A stretch of DNA of 64,000 nt, taken from NCBI GenBank assembly GCA_902793465.1, contig CADBDT010000001.1, forward strand, positions 116,466-180,465. The letters are read 5' to 3'. Numbering within the stretch: position 1 is the stretch's first letter; each line of letters begins with the position of its first letter. Source of the DNA: an uncultured Coriobacteriaceae bacterium (GTDB taxonomy: Bacteria; Actinomycetota; Coriobacteriia; Coriobacteriales; Atopobiaceae). A program made the translations under genes and the position numbers. Below the pieces are notes generated by a model. That model was not told where the DNA came from and made no database searches. It saw nothing but the letters and a program-made list of their open reading frames with translations. Positions 1 to 8,383 of this stretch are shown here, piece by piece.

Positions 1-785
1 GCCGAGGCATCCGCGACTCCGATGGCCGCATAGGCATCCACCAAGGCATCGCATGCCTCCGCCGTAATGCCTCCCTTGCCACGGCGGGAGCTCTCCCACA
101 TGTCCGCCATCGCATAGAGTCGGTAACCGTTGGCGAGCTCCTCGTTGCCATGCAGCATAAGCGGGCTTATTGAGCAGGGCCTGCCACAGCGCTCCGTCAC
201 CTCCAAGGAAACACAGCAGTCTTCGCCGAAGAGCAGGGAACAAAGCTCGAATCCCAGCTTGGCTCCCGCGAGCTCGGCGCCGTCGGGATATCCGGCCGCC
301 TTAACAAGGTAGACGCCATTATCGTTGCGCTCCCATGCTTTGACGGCGTGGCCAGGCGTCGTTACCTCGGGCGCGTCGAGCGAGCATGTCGCCAGGCGGG
401 CGTAATCGCCCAAGAGAACCGCGGTGCCAAAGCCTGGATCCCATCCGTTGTCGAAGAAGTTAACGTCCTTCCAGCGTTCGGATAATCCAGGGGCGCGGTA
501 CCAAAACTGGTCGGTAAGGGAGAGGCTATGCCCCATGAGCGCAAGGTCAACGGGCGACTTTGCCCCAAAAGCCGCAAGGACGTCGTCCTTGTCCTTGCGC
601 ATAAGCGACAGGGCGCGACCTCTTATGAGCTCCGACAAAACCTGGTCCCTGCTTTCCTGGTTCGGCCCCAAAAAAGCGTCCAAGTCGTCGCTCGCCTCGT
701 CGACGATGCGGGCCTTGCCCGTTGCCGGATCGACCTCGAATTCGACCAGCTCTTGGTCGCGATGCATGAGTGTGCGCCTGGTCAT
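1..785 (-). CDS. HipA-like (CtkA-type) protein kinase-fold protein, C-terminus beyond window
   Basis: The frame is open from an ATG at 785, preceded by a GA-rich ribosome site, to the window edge, giving 261 residues without a stop. It begins MTRRTLMHRDQELVEFEVD and carries SLSLTDQFW (about 87-95), WKDVNFFDN (105-113), a TPGHAVKAW segment (144-151) and VYLVKA (158-163), whose K162 is the likely ATP-contacting lysine. This order matches HipA-like/CtkA kinases found as stand-alone proteins in Gram-positives, where SLTD-W and the NFF-N block are typical. The catalytic aspartates would lie beyond the edge. It sits 206 bp downstream of a Nif11-type precursor on the same strand, so it may modify that peptide or act as a regulator. 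Family call from recalled motifs; the role is inference. Confidence 0.7.
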   Translation of the reverse strand, partial: MTRRTLMHRDQELVEFEVDPATGKARIVDEASDDLDAFLGPNQESRDQVLSELIRGRALSLMRKDKDDVLAAFGAKSPVDLALMGHSLSLTDQFWYRAPGLSERWKDVNFFDNGWDPGFGTAVLLGDYARLATCSLDAPEVTTPGHAVKAWERNDNGVYLVKAAGYPDGAELAGAKLGFELCSLLFGEDCCVSLEVTERCGRPCSISPLMLHGNEELANGYRLYAMADMWESSRRGKGGITAEACDALVDAYAAIGVADAS

Positions 786-861
786 GACCCTCTCTTCCCA
801 CTGCAAAAACGGGGTGCCGCTGGGGATGCTTCCAGCACCATTTACTAAGGGTCTGGGGTTA

Positions 862-970
862 CTGCGCACATTGGGGATACTCCCCTGCGGGTACATCGCG
901 GATAAGCCGGACCCTAATGAAAGCCCTGCTCGCGATGTACCCGATGGGGAGTATCCCCAATGTGCGCAGC
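862..970. repeat. Long hairpin repeat, copy 1 (about 109 bp)
   Basis: Two arms of about 40 nt are complementary: CATTGGGGATACTCCCC then GGGTACATCGCG on the left, CGCGATGTACCC then GGGGAGTATCCCCAATG on the right, around a centre of about 30 nt. The outer arm is TGCGCA on both sides. The core recurs at 9820, 18053, 22013, 24048, 26782 and 28081 with different but still complementary outer arms. It lies between the Nif11 precursor and the HipA-like gene. Confidence 0.85.
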
Positions 971-991
971 GCTAACTATCCCCGATGTGCG

Positions 992-1162
992 CTACCACGT
1001 TTCGTTCATGCAGTTGTACCACGCACCACCTGCGATGGCGTCAAGTTGGTCGTCGGTAAGCTCAATGCCCTCATTCTTGGCGAGCTCTACCAGCTCTTCA
1101 TAGTTCTTGCACGACCTCGCCTTTTCTGCCTGCTCGGGAGTCAGTTCGTTGAAGCTTGCCAT
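992..1162 (-). CDS. Nif11-type RiPP precursor peptide (56 aa)
   Basis: A short gene of 56 codons with the start at 1162, preceded by AGAAGG, and a TAG stop at 992-994. The N-terminus MASFNELTPEQAEKARSCK, then a helical segment and IELTDDQLDAIAGG, form a Nif11-like leader ending in a double-glycine cleavage site. The predicted core is only AWYNCMNETW, with one Cys and one Thr. The IELTDDQL block is shared with the lanthipeptide precursor at 8384-8683. Neighbours on the same strand are a 332-aa unknown upstream and a HipA-like kinase downstream, with no dedicated synthetase beside it. Precursor status is strongly suggested by leader plus GG; the modification is unknown. Confidence 0.8.
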   Translation of the reverse strand: MASFNELTPEQAEKARSCKNYEELVELAKNEGIELTDDQLDAIAGGAWYNCMNETW

Positions 1163-1313
1163 ACCCTACCTTCTTTCGGTCGAATTGTCCGTTTGGACGC
1201 TTTTATAACGACTTGCTACTAGTGTAATACGCACGAGTGAGGCAATCGTCCCAAATAAACTCGTGCTTTTCAATGAATAGATAACATACAAAGCATTGAG
1301 GTGCGAGAAAATG

Positions 1314-2312
1314 CTATAGGTTGGGGGCGCCTGCCTGCAAGTAGATCTTCGTGTCCAGAAGCTTGTTTGCACGCACTCGAAACTTCGCGAACACGGGGAC
1401 GCAGTACAGCGCCTGCCAGGTGTTGTCGTTTTTTACCGCAGTGGAGAACATGGTGTCCGGAATGCGTCGCCATCGGGCGTCGGCGGCACGTGAATCCACG
1501 GCAAATTCCATGAGCTGCGCTGCTTCGCCGCCGGCCTCCCAAAGCTGGCGTGCCGCGCTTGCGGGCATAAGGGGGAATTGGGCGGAAATGCCCACGGTCT
1601 GCCCGAGTGCTCCATCGGAGAGAAGATCGAACTGAAGCTCCAAGCCAAAGGGTGACGCAGCCACTTTGGCGCCGACGCATCGCACCGTCGAGCCTTCGAC
1701 GGCAAAGCCCACCTTTTGGAGGTCTTCCTCTAGCTTTGTTGGCTCGGCGGCATACGCGCGTTTCAAGTTCTTGCTAACGTAGCAGTCTATTCGGACGGGG
1801 GTGTCCGGCCTGCCCGGATGCACGCCAAAGTACCATATGCGCCAGCCCTGCGGGATTCGACTTGCGAAGTCGCGGTAAAGCGCTGCTGCCTCCGGCCTGC
1901 CAACGTGGGCGAAGAATCCCTCGGCATCGAAAGCTTTGGCGGCATTCACGTTAACATGCACGGCGGGAGCGCTAATGCGGCCGTCTCCCACGTCGTAGGC
2001 AAGCGCGAGCCCACCGCCCTCGCGGGGCTTGGACGCAAACCAATTAAGTAGCCCGCCATGCCCGTCCATGGCATCCGGTGCAAACGGGGCATGCCTGTGC
2101 AGATCGGTGTTTCCGTGCGCAACGTGCAGATCGAAGCGCGGCGGACCAGAAAGCGGAACCTCGAACCAAATGGTGGGCGCCGACGTGCCCTCCGTAGCGT
2201 GCTCAAAAGCCTCCTGCGCGAGCTGAGCGCTCGTCCCAAACAGCTCTCGCTCTGCATCCTGGGAGGCAAGGTCGTACAGGGTCTCGTATAGCGCCATCGC
2301 ATTGGTATTCAC
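1314..2312 (-). CDS. Unrecognised 332-aa protein next to RiPP precursor
   Basis: An open frame of 332 codons with GC-rich codon use typical of this region. No family is recognised with certainty. It has a helical N-terminus (MNTNAMALYETLYDLASQDAE), then alternating hydrophobic strands such as IWFEVPLSGPPRFDLHVAHG, VHVNVNAA, WRIWYFGVHPGRPDTPVRID, FGLELQFDLL and the C-terminal IYLQAGAP. It has no signal peptide or membrane segment, so it is probably cytoplasmic. It lies 151 bp upstream of the Nif11 precursor on the same strand, so it may help modify or handle that peptide. An ABBA-type or other small-molecule transferase fold is only a guess. Confidence 0.65.
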   Translation of the reverse strand: MNTNAMALYETLYDLASQDAERELFGTSAQLAQEAFEHATEGTSAPTIWFEVPLSGPPRFDLHVAHGNTDLHRHAPFAPDAMDGHGGLLNWFASKPREGGGLALAYDVGDGRISAPAVHVNVNAAKAFDAEGFFAHVGRPEAAALYRDFASRIPQGWRIWYFGVHPGRPDTPVRIDCYVSKNLKRAYAAEPTKLEEDLQKVGFAVEGSTVRCVGAKVAASPFGLELQFDLLSDGALGQTVGISAQFPLMPASAARQLWEAGGEAAQLMEFAVDSRAADARWRRIPDTMFSTAVKNDNTWQALYCVPVFAKFRVRANKLLDTKIYLQAGAPNL

Positions 2313-2394
2313 GCTTTTACCCCGCCTTTTCTCTTGTCGCTTTTCACTTGTTCAGTGTACTACGACAGGCCACACGGACGTTAGGGGCGGAGGA

Positions 2395-2960
2395 ATCTGT
2401 CCGTGCCGGCCGAACGCACGCAAAGGCGTGCGTTTCGCGCCCGCTCAGCCACCGAAATGCATGCTGGTGCGTGCAGTGCCAGCTGACTGTACGCAATGGC
2501 GTGCGTTTCATGTCCGTTCGGCCGCCCAGACGCACGCGCCTGCGTGCAGCGCCAGCCAACTACACGCAATGGTGTGCGTTACCTGCGCGTGCGGCTATCC
2601 AAATGCACGTGGCTGCGTGCTGTGCCGGCCGACTTTACGCAAAAACGTGCGTTACCGGCGCGCCCGGCCGCCCAAACGCACGCTGGTGCGTACAGTGCCT
2701 GTTGACTACACGCAAAAAAGTGCGTTTCGTGCGCGCCCGGCCGCCCGAATGCACGCTGGTGCGTGCAGTGCCAGCTGACTGCACGCAAAAACGTGCGTTT
2801 CATGCCCGTTTGGCCGCCAGAATGCACGTGTCTGCGTGCAGTGCCGGCTGACTGTACGCAAAAACGTGCGTTACCAGCGCGCCTGGCCGCCCAAATGCAC
2901 GTGCCTGCGTGCAGTGCCAGCCAACTACACGCAAATACGTGCGTTTCGCGCGGTGGGGGC
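2395..2960. repeat. 73-bp tandem repeat array 1 (7 full units plus a partial)
   Basis: ACGCAA-type unit starts fall at 2418, 2491, 2564, 2637, 2710, 2783, 2856 and 2929, an exact period of 73 bp. Each unit has two short hairpins: ACGCA-N6-TGCGT and TGCACG-N6-CGTGCA (both with unit-to-unit variation). Because 73 is not a multiple of three and the open frames in all phases have repeat-derived composition, it is judged non-coding. A leader ending in a GTCCG segment precedes it, and GTTTCGCGCGGTGGGG closes it. The same array type occurs at 5305 and 10001. Confidence 0.9.
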
Positions 2961-3002
2961 GGGCCACCGCCATTAAGTTAAGCCGCGGGCTTCGCATGGC
3001 CC

Positions 3003-3350
3003 CGCCGCCGTGTACGGTTTTGGGACGGATGGGTCCCCACCGTGCGCACTTATCGCTCGGAACCGTACACGGTAGAGAGGCTTACGTTCCAGAACCGTAC
3101 ACGGTAACGGGCGCGGGGCGCCGTGAACAGTTACGGGACGGATGGGTCCCCACCGTGCGCACTTGTCGGGGTCGGGTCAACCGCCGTGTACGGTTACGGG
3201 ACGAAACGCTTCCCACCGTGCGCACTTATCGCCCGGAACCGTACACGGTAGGGAAGGCCGGGACCCGGAATTGTACACGGTGACGGGAGTCGCCGTCGCT
3301 ACTGCGCACGGTAGGGACCCATTTGGGCCGGAAGTGCGCACGGTGCCAGG
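3003..3350. repeat. Cluster of CCGTGTACGGTT / AACCGTACACGGT inverted repeats
   Basis: The palindromic words CCGTGTACGGTT and AACCGTACACGGT recur at about 3007, 3061, 3092, 3183 and 3236. They alternate with GGGACGGATGGGTCCCCACC (3021-3040, 3134-3153) and CACCGTGCGCACTT (three copies). The pattern is a set of overlapping inverted and direct repeats immediately after 73-bp array 1, and GGTGGGGACCC is shared with the end of array 2. No coding sequence is seen. Confidence 0.75.
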
Positions 3351-3450
3351 TCCGCGCCCACGGCTTGGCTTAACTGCGTTGGGCGGGCCCGTTTGCCCTG
3401 CCTGGCGGGCTCGGCCTCTGGCAGGCGCCACCTTGCCCCGCGCCTGGGAC

Positions 3451-3655
3451 CGCGGGGACGGCGAGAGGCCCGTTCACTTCGAAACAGGGGGGATGTGTTT
3501 GAAATTTCAGTCTCATTCGCCCGTAGGGGCGGTATGGCACCCCACAAACCCGCAGGTCAGAGGTACCGCGGATAGGACCCCGTAAAATCGGGTGCCCGAA
3601 TTTCAAACACTTGGGCGCCATTTCGAAGTGAACGGGGGTCTCGCTGTCCCCGGCA
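3451..3655. repeat. Large inverted repeat, about 205 bp
   Basis: CCCGTTCACTTCGAAA (3469-3484) is complementary to TTTCGAAGTGAACGGG (3621-3636), and GTGTTTGAAATT to AATTTCAAACAC (3599-3610). The outer flanks (GCGGGGACGGCGAG and CTCGCTGTCCCCGG) also pair imperfectly. It separates the repeat cluster from the AbiE pair and could be a small non-autonomous element or a long hairpin RNA. No gene seen. Confidence 0.7.
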
Positions 3656-3707
3656 CCGGGGGAAGAGAGCTTTAGCCCCAAGAGTGGCTTCCTGCTGGCG
3701 TGATTCT

Positions 3708-4475
3708 CTACCAGTCAATAGTCTCCATGATTATGACGACCGTCTCGCACGCTTGCTGAAGCGTCATATCGTTCACGTACGGGTACCTGCGGGTATAGGC
3801 AGTCCATAGACCTATCATTCCTGCGTCGGAGCTAACCTGGGCCATTACCTCGCGATAGTTACTCATCGCGGTAAGTGTGCCACGCTTCTTGGCGGTGGCT
3901 TCGAGGGCCTTCTTCAGCACTCCGAGGTCGACATCACTGTTATTCGTTAGCCACAGCGTGTGGAGGTCGTAGTAGTCGCGCAGTCGGGTATTGGCCACGC
4001 TGCGGCTTATAACGGTCTCGAGTTTCTCGGCCAGCGTAGTGGGAAGAGGGTAAGCCATCAGCGAGAGCGTGCGGTCGTCGAACATAAGAGGGTAGCTGTA
4101 CTCGACGGCTTCCGGAGTAATTCTGTCACCAGTGGTTACGTCCACAGTTACAGGCGAACTCATCTTCTCATAGTTGGCTAACAGGTGAACCCTTATACCA
4201 GGATAGTTGTCGGCCTCACGTATATCCTCGGTACGCACAAACTCAAACACGAAGTCGTCGTCGACCTCTACGGCCGCGATTTCACGAAAAGCTTTCTCGG
4301 CGTTCTTGTGGGTGAGCGGGAAGCCACGCACTGTGGTGTCTAGGTCCTTGGTGCTCCGCTTGTCCGCTCCGACGAGGGAACTGATAAGCATGCCACCTTT
4401 AACGATAACGTCGTCACGCCAGGGAGAGAGCGAAATCCGCTCGAGCAGTCGTTCGAGCAGGTAGTTCTGCATCAC
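3708..4475 (-). CDS. abiEii: AbiEii/AbiGii-type nucleotidyltransferase toxin, shortened start
   Basis: The protein MMQNYLLERLLERISLSPWRDD... contains VIVKGGMLISSLVG and KRSTKDLDTTVRG, the G-G and D-x-D nucleotidyltransferase signature of the AbiEii/MenA-like toxin family, which modifies tRNA acceptor ends or nucleotides in type IV systems. The original gene probably began at the ATG at 4551-4553, overlapping the antitoxin stop as ATGA. That frame reads MRTRNVMQL, then TAG, then AIICSKAKAEGVSSQLVMQ, a typical AbiEii N-terminus broken by an amber codon at 4524-4526. Translation could restart at 4475, leaving the catalytic core but losing about 26 residues. It may be intact enough to function, or a recent pseudogene. 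Confidence 0.85.
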   Translation of the reverse strand: MMQNYLLERLLERISLSPWRDDVIVKGGMLISSLVGADKRSTKDLDTTVRGFPLTHKNAEKAFREIAAVEVDDDFVFEFVRTEDIREADNYPGIRVHLLANYEKMSSPVTVDVTTGDRITPEAVEYSYPLMFDDRTLSLMAYPLPTTLAEKLETVISRSVANTRLRDYYDLHTLWLTNNSDVDLGVLKKALEATAKKRGTLTAMSNYREVMAQVSSDAGMIGLWTAYTRRYPYVNDMTLQQACETVVIIMETIDW

Positions 4476-4523
4476 GAGCTGCGAAGATACACCTTCGGCC
4501 TTGGCTTTGCTGCAAATGATTGC

Positions 4524-4526
4524 CTA
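4524..4526 (-). other. In-frame amber codon near the AbiEii N-terminus
   Basis: On the minus strand, codon 10 counted from the ATG that overlaps the antitoxin stop is TAG. The reading frame is otherwise continuous with the toxin and encodes family-like residues on both sides. Seen directly; loss of function is inference. Confidence 0.85.
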
Positions 4527-4549
4527 TAGCTGCATGACGTTCCTGGTTC

Positions 4550-5143
4550 TCATAGCAGTACCTCCAAGTAGTTTCTAATCTTCTTCTCCACTCCGAGAGT
4601 ACGCGCGTAGTCCAACAGCTTCTGAATGTCCTTTTCGTTGCTGCGGACATATTGCTTCATCGCTGGATTGACCACCTGTACATCCACGACGCGCTGCCCC
4701 CGGACGATGTCGCAGAGCGTGCGTTCGAGGTCGTATGCCCTCACCTGGTTGCCATACGACGTTTTTACGTTGGTGAGCCCCAGTTCAAGCACATCGTTGG
4801 CACATGTACGCACCTTAATGCCCGACTCCCGCGCCTTGGTGGCGCGGTACGAACGCGGGAATGTCATGGTGAGCTGGAAGGGCGTGCGATCCGTGAAGCC
4901 ATGGAGATAGAGCGCCGTGCTGTCCGAGAAGACACCTTTAGGGAAGCGAAGCTGCGTCGATAGGAACTCGTCCTCCCAGGTGTCCGCCAAACAGTAAACG
5001 CCGCGCTGTACGCGCTCGAGTTCGCCCTTCTTCACCATGTCTGAGATACGGGCTCGCGGGATGCCGGCATCCACTACCTGTCCTGTCGTCACGAGCCCGC
5101 CATTCGATTGTGCCAAGTCCACAATAGCTTGCATGCCTGTCAA
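4550..5143 (-). CDS. abiEi: AbiEi-type antitoxin/transcriptional regulator
   Basis: 197 residues. The N-terminal winged helix (about 1-55: IVDLAQSNGGLVTTGQVVDAGIPRARISDMVKKGELERVQRGVY) is the standard AbiEi_4 DNA-binding domain. The C-terminal part (SDSTALYLHGFTDRTPFQLTMTFP, YDLERTLCDIVRG) is the AbiEi toxin-neutralising domain. It lies directly upstream of the AbiEii gene and overlapped its original start by ATGA, the usual arrangement of this type IV toxin-antitoxin and phage-abortive system. AbiEi proteins normally repress their own operon by binding inverted repeats upstream. Confidence 0.9.
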   Translation of the reverse strand: MTGMQAIVDLAQSNGGLVTTGQVVDAGIPRARISDMVKKGELERVQRGVYCLADTWEDEFLSTQLRFPKGVFSDSTALYLHGFTDRTPFQLTMTFPRSYRATKARESGIKVRTCANDVLELGLTNVKTSYGNQVRAYDLERTLCDIVRGQRVVDVQVVNPAMKQYVRSNEKDIQKLLDYARTLGVEKKIRNYLEVLL

Positions 5144-5261
5144 CCCCTCAGATGTACTAACATACTGAAAAATCTATCATGTTCAGTTGATAAGAACAAC
5201 ATTAGGAGATAGAGTGCCTAACACCCTGTCGCACGAGATTACCTAGTGGCGGGCTTTGCTC

Positions 5262-5553
5262 TCGGACAATGGGGATAGCGAGTTTGTACGTGTCAGCCGA
5301 CTACACGCAAAAGCGTGCGTTTCGCGCCAGTGCGGCCACCCAAATGCACGCAGATGCGTGCAGTGCCAGGTGACTATACGCAAAAACGTGCGTTTCGCGC
5401 CGGTGCGGCCGCCAGAATGCACGTGCCTGCGTACAGTGCTGGCCGACTTTACGCAAAAGCGTGCGTTACCGGCGCGCACAGCCGCCCAAATGCACGTGGC
5501 TGCGTGCAGTGCCGGTTGACTATACGCAATGGCGTGCGTTTCGCGCGGTGGGG
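5262..5553. repeat. 73-bp tandem repeat array 2 (3 full units plus a partial) with leader
   Basis: Unit starts are at 5305, 5378, 5451 and 5524, exactly 73 bp apart, with the same paired hairpins as array 1. The leader at 5262-5304 (GGACAATGGGGATAGCGAG then TTTGTACGTGTCAGCCGAC) resembles the leader of array 3. The last partial unit ends GTTTCGCGCGGTGGGGACCC, as array 1 does. It lies between the AbiE pair and the end of lanM, filling the 525-bp gap. Confidence 0.9.
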
Positions 5554-5593
5554 ACCCGTCCGTCCCATAACCGTAGTTTCCCCGTCGATAGAT

Positions 5594-5622
5594 TGCGAAG
5601 CCGATATCTGGCCAGCTTCGCA
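5594..5622. terminator. Possible terminator hairpin after lanM
   Basis: TGCGAAGC (5594-5601) pairs perfectly with GCTTCGCA (5615-5622) across a 13-nt loop, 47 bp downstream of the lanM stop on the minus strand. There is no clear U-tract, so termination is tentative. Confidence 0.35.
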
Positions 5623-5668
5623 GCGCCACATGGTCGTTTATGCGGTAGTGCATGTTCGTACGCCCTTA

Positions 5669-8371
5669 TCACAGAACAGAGAGTATCGTGTCTGGGTACG
5701 CATAGCGCAGCAGCTCGTAGCCCAAGCCGCAGATCCCGTTAAAGAGCGTGGCAGTGGAGCTGCAGCTCGCGTTCGAGATTAGGTCACGGCGGCCGCCCTC
5801 ACGTTGGCCATGCCCGGCTATAGCTCCAAGGACCCTGCCTGCGGCGTCGCGATCGCCTGTGGACAGGTAGTATTCCACGACGGCCGAGTTCCCGCAGCAC
5901 AGGTGGTCAAAAGGCATGAGGGGTGGCGTGTCGACGCTCTGTCGAACCATGCGGGCGATGGTCTGCGCCCTTGCGTCGCCACGCCCCTCTTCCAACATGC
6001 GGTTGACCACGATTCCCGTGCCTGGCGCCCCCGCACAATACCCATGCATGTACTTCTCCGGCGGGAATTCCCGCAGGTCGGCCCATGTGCCGAACTTCTT
6101 CTTGTACCGCCGATAGGCATCGATCTCGTAGTCCAGGGCCTCGGTGGCGGCGGGGAGGTACCGGTCGTTGTCCAGAACGCCGCACGCGGCAAGAAGGGCC
6201 TCGGCAATCCCGGACATTCCGTGCCCGGCACCGCTGAGCGTGCGGGGGACGTCGAACATGGTCTTCCAGAGGACGTAGTCCTTGTAGGCAAAGGTCTTCA
6301 GCTCGAGGATGCGGTCGGCTGCGTTGCGGATCGTCGTCGTATGGCCCCGGTATTCCTCGAACCTGCACATGGCGGCAACAAGCCCCGCCAGGCCGCCAAT
6401 CCGGTCGACCGTGGTGCAGCCAGAGAAGTCCGTCTTTTCCAGAAGCGACAAGACCTGCTCGCAGAGGGCATCCAGCGTCTCGCTTGGTGCGTAGCGCCGC
6501 ATAAGTGCGATGCCCGTAAGGATTCCTCCAAAGCCAGCGCTCTCCCCGGTAGGAACGGCGACGTTGGGATTGCCCATGTGCCTGTCCATGAAGCGACACA
6601 GCCCCCGTATCTCGTCGACTGCTTCCTGGACGAGCACGTCCGTCCGCTTGCGAACGAGGTCGTCGGGCCATACTGCCGCGCAGGCAGTGGCAAACACCGC
6701 AAGTCCGGTAAAGCCATCGAACAGACCAGCGTCGCTGAATTGGAATGCCTGGGTGTTACTGGAAACATACCCCCACACCAGCCGCCCGTTGGGTGTCCTT
6801 ATTCCCAGGTCGTGCATCCTTTGGAACACCCTTTTGGCTTCCTCGATCGCATACTCCCTGGTAATGGGGGAGTCTGGGACAATCCGGCGTATGGGGGCTC
6901 CCTTTTGCGGCTCGTCCGAGTCGCGCTCATACAGGCCGATCGCGCGATCGATGTAGGAGAGGTCAAATGCCTCGTCCTCTTTGCCCATCGCGTCGAGCGT
7001 GTCGACTATGCGCTCGATTGCCGTTAGGCTAAATTTGCCTTGCGCGAGCTCTTTTCCATCGCCATACAGGGACAGGCTGTTTACATAGGTGTAGAGGTAC
7101 GGCACGTCGCCCCGCCGCATCTGCTCGACCTCGCTGTCGATTATCGGGGCCTCTGCGGTTACGTCGCTTTCGCGCAAGAGCCGCTCGAGCGTCTCCAAGC
7201 TACGCTCCCTGTCTGCGGGGCTTGCCAAGGCCGTATGGTGGTACAGCTTTTGCAGCATCAACCAATATCCCCTTGTGGCGCGCATAACGATTCGGACCTT
7301 CATGTCCACGGGGAGCGACAACACAGCCTCCCGGATCGCCTGCTTGTTCTCCATGATGCGGGTGTAGACAACGTCGTATCCCTGCTTGAACGCGGGCAGA
7401 TATGGCTCCACGGTAACGATCTTTTCGTCCACGACGGGGGCGATCCCGCTCTCCTCCGTGTTGGTAAGGACGCTAAGCTCCATGTCCTCGACTCGGGAAG
7501 GCATGAGCAGCGAGGGGGCGAGGGAATGCGTGTGGCACTCCCTCGTGTCCGCGGACTGCAGATAGGCCAGCCGCTCGGTGGAGATGGGAGACAACATGGT
7601 CTCCAGGTCGATGATGTAGGGCTTCGGCCCGCAGCAGAGGATGTTCTGGAAGTGAAGGTCGGTGCTCCCCAGGAGCTTGGCGAAGGCAGACAGGCCACCC
7701 ATGTGGTACCAGAAGCGCTCCGCCTCGCCCTTGCCCTCCGCGCGCCGCTTTTCGACGAACTCGCACACTCCAAACTGGCTGCCGAAGGCTATGGCGCGCG
7801 GGATGCCAACAAAATCGCCGAAAAACCGTTCGACAAATCCGTGGATCTGCTCGTCAACCCGCAGGTCGTGGGGCTTGTATACCAGCTTTCCGGCATCGGT
7901 GGTAAAAATCGTCACGCTTCGCCCGTGGTTGTGGACGTCGCCAGTGGAAAGAGTGACGTCGTCAATCGTCTGGAAGCCCCTTCCCGCCAAAAGCGTGTCG
8001 CAGATCGCATCGCGGTGCTCCACCAGGCGGTCCAGTGCCTCGAGGAAGGCGCTCGTCGCATAGCCCAGCTGCAGCTCGAGGCATTCAACAAGCGGCTCCG
8101 GCAGGGTCATGTCCCCGCTGTCGAGCTGCCTGCGTATGGTATCCAAGGCCTGCGCTCGCTCCGCATTGGTAATCAGGTCGGGAAAAGCGGCGGCGAACGG
8201 GTTGTCCGTCACCGCCTGGGAGACCATGTGCGTTGTCGTGCTGCCGGCTATGAGCTCAACTATGCGTTTTAGGGTAGCCTCGAGCCTCTGGTAGACCTTG
8301 TCCCCCAGCATGCTCGCCTGCGGGCATTGCCCTACACGGTCAAGCTGATGCTCAACGAAGCGCCGGAACAT
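5669..8371 (-). CDS. lanM: LanM-type class II lanthipeptide synthetase (CCG zinc-site type)
   Basis: 900 residues. The N-terminal DUF4135 dehydratase region shows GDVHNHG (144-150), KLVYKP (162-167), STDLHFQN (236-243) and IIDLETM (253-259), the kinase-like residues that phosphorylate and eliminate Ser/Thr. The C-terminal LanC-like cyclase shows SGAGHGMSG, YCAGAPG (Cys about 779) and LCCGNSA (Cys about 825-826). Zinc ligands Cys/Cys/Cys in place of the usual Cys/Cys/His are known from ProcM-like, often promiscuous LanMs that act on Nif11-type leaders. It lies 12 bp after the precursor gene and is surely co-transcribed. It is somewhat shorter than the usual 950-1100 residues at the N-terminus. 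No LanT transporter or protease lies nearby. Confidence 0.92.
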   Translation of the reverse strand: MFRRFVEHQLDRVGQCPQASMLGDKVYQRLEATLKRIVELIAGSTTTHMVSQAVTDNPFAAAFPDLITNAERAQALDTIRRQLDSGDMTLPEPLVECLELQLGYATSAFLEALDRLVEHRDAICDTLLAGRGFQTIDDVTLSTGDVHNHGRSVTIFTTDAGKLVYKPHDLRVDEQIHGFVERFFGDFVGIPRAIAFGSQFGVCEFVEKRRAEGKGEAERFWYHMGGLSAFAKLLGSTDLHFQNILCCGPKPYIIDLETMLSPISTERLAYLQSADTRECHTHSLAPSLLMPSRVEDMELSVLTNTEESGIAPVVDEKIVTVEPYLPAFKQGYDVVYTRIMENKQAIREAVLSLPVDMKVRIVMRATRGYWLMLQKLYHHTALASPADRERSLETLERLLRESDVTAEAPIIDSEVEQMRRGDVPYLYTYVNSLSLYGDGKELAQGKFSLTAIERIVDTLDAMGKEDEAFDLSYIDRAIGLYERDSDEPQKGAPIRRIVPDSPITREYAIEEAKRVFQRMHDLGIRTPNGRLVWGYVSSNTQAFQFSDAGLFDGFTGLAVFATACAAVWPDDLVRKRTDVLVQEAVDEIRGLCRFMDRHMGNPNVAVPTGESAGFGGILTGIALMRRYAPSETLDALCEQVLSLLEKTDFSGCTTVDRIGGLAGLVAAMCRFEEYRGHTTTIRNAADRILELKTFAYKDYVLWKTMFDVPRTLSGAGHGMSGIAEALLAACGVLDNDRYLPAATEALDYEIDAYRRYKKKFGTWADLREFPPEKYMHGYCAGAPGTGIVVNRMLEEGRGDARAQTIARMVRQSVDTPPLMPFDHLCCGNSAVVEYYLSTGDRDAAGRVLGAIAGHGQREGGRRDLISNASCSSTATLFNGICGLGYELLRYAYPDTILSVL

Positions 8372-8383
8372 TCGCGCGGCTTC

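Noticed and set aside
862..970. Long hairpin repeats as ordinary rho-independent terminators
   Set aside because: No U-tracts follow, the stems are far longer than needed and one copy lies inside a coding sequence.
2418..2960. CRISPR array
   Set aside because: Whole 73-bp units are repeated with scattered substitutions; there are no short identical repeats separated by unique spacers, and no cas genes.
2302..2981. Several open frames of 60-170 codons across 73-bp array 1 on both strands
   Set aside because: All three phases are open because the unit lacks stops; the 73-bp period shifts frame at each unit, so no constant protein repeat exists.
5804..7027. Long plus-strand frame of about 400 codons
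   Set aside because: It is antisense to lanM, whose frame carries clear LanC motifs; it is a shadow of GC-rich codons.
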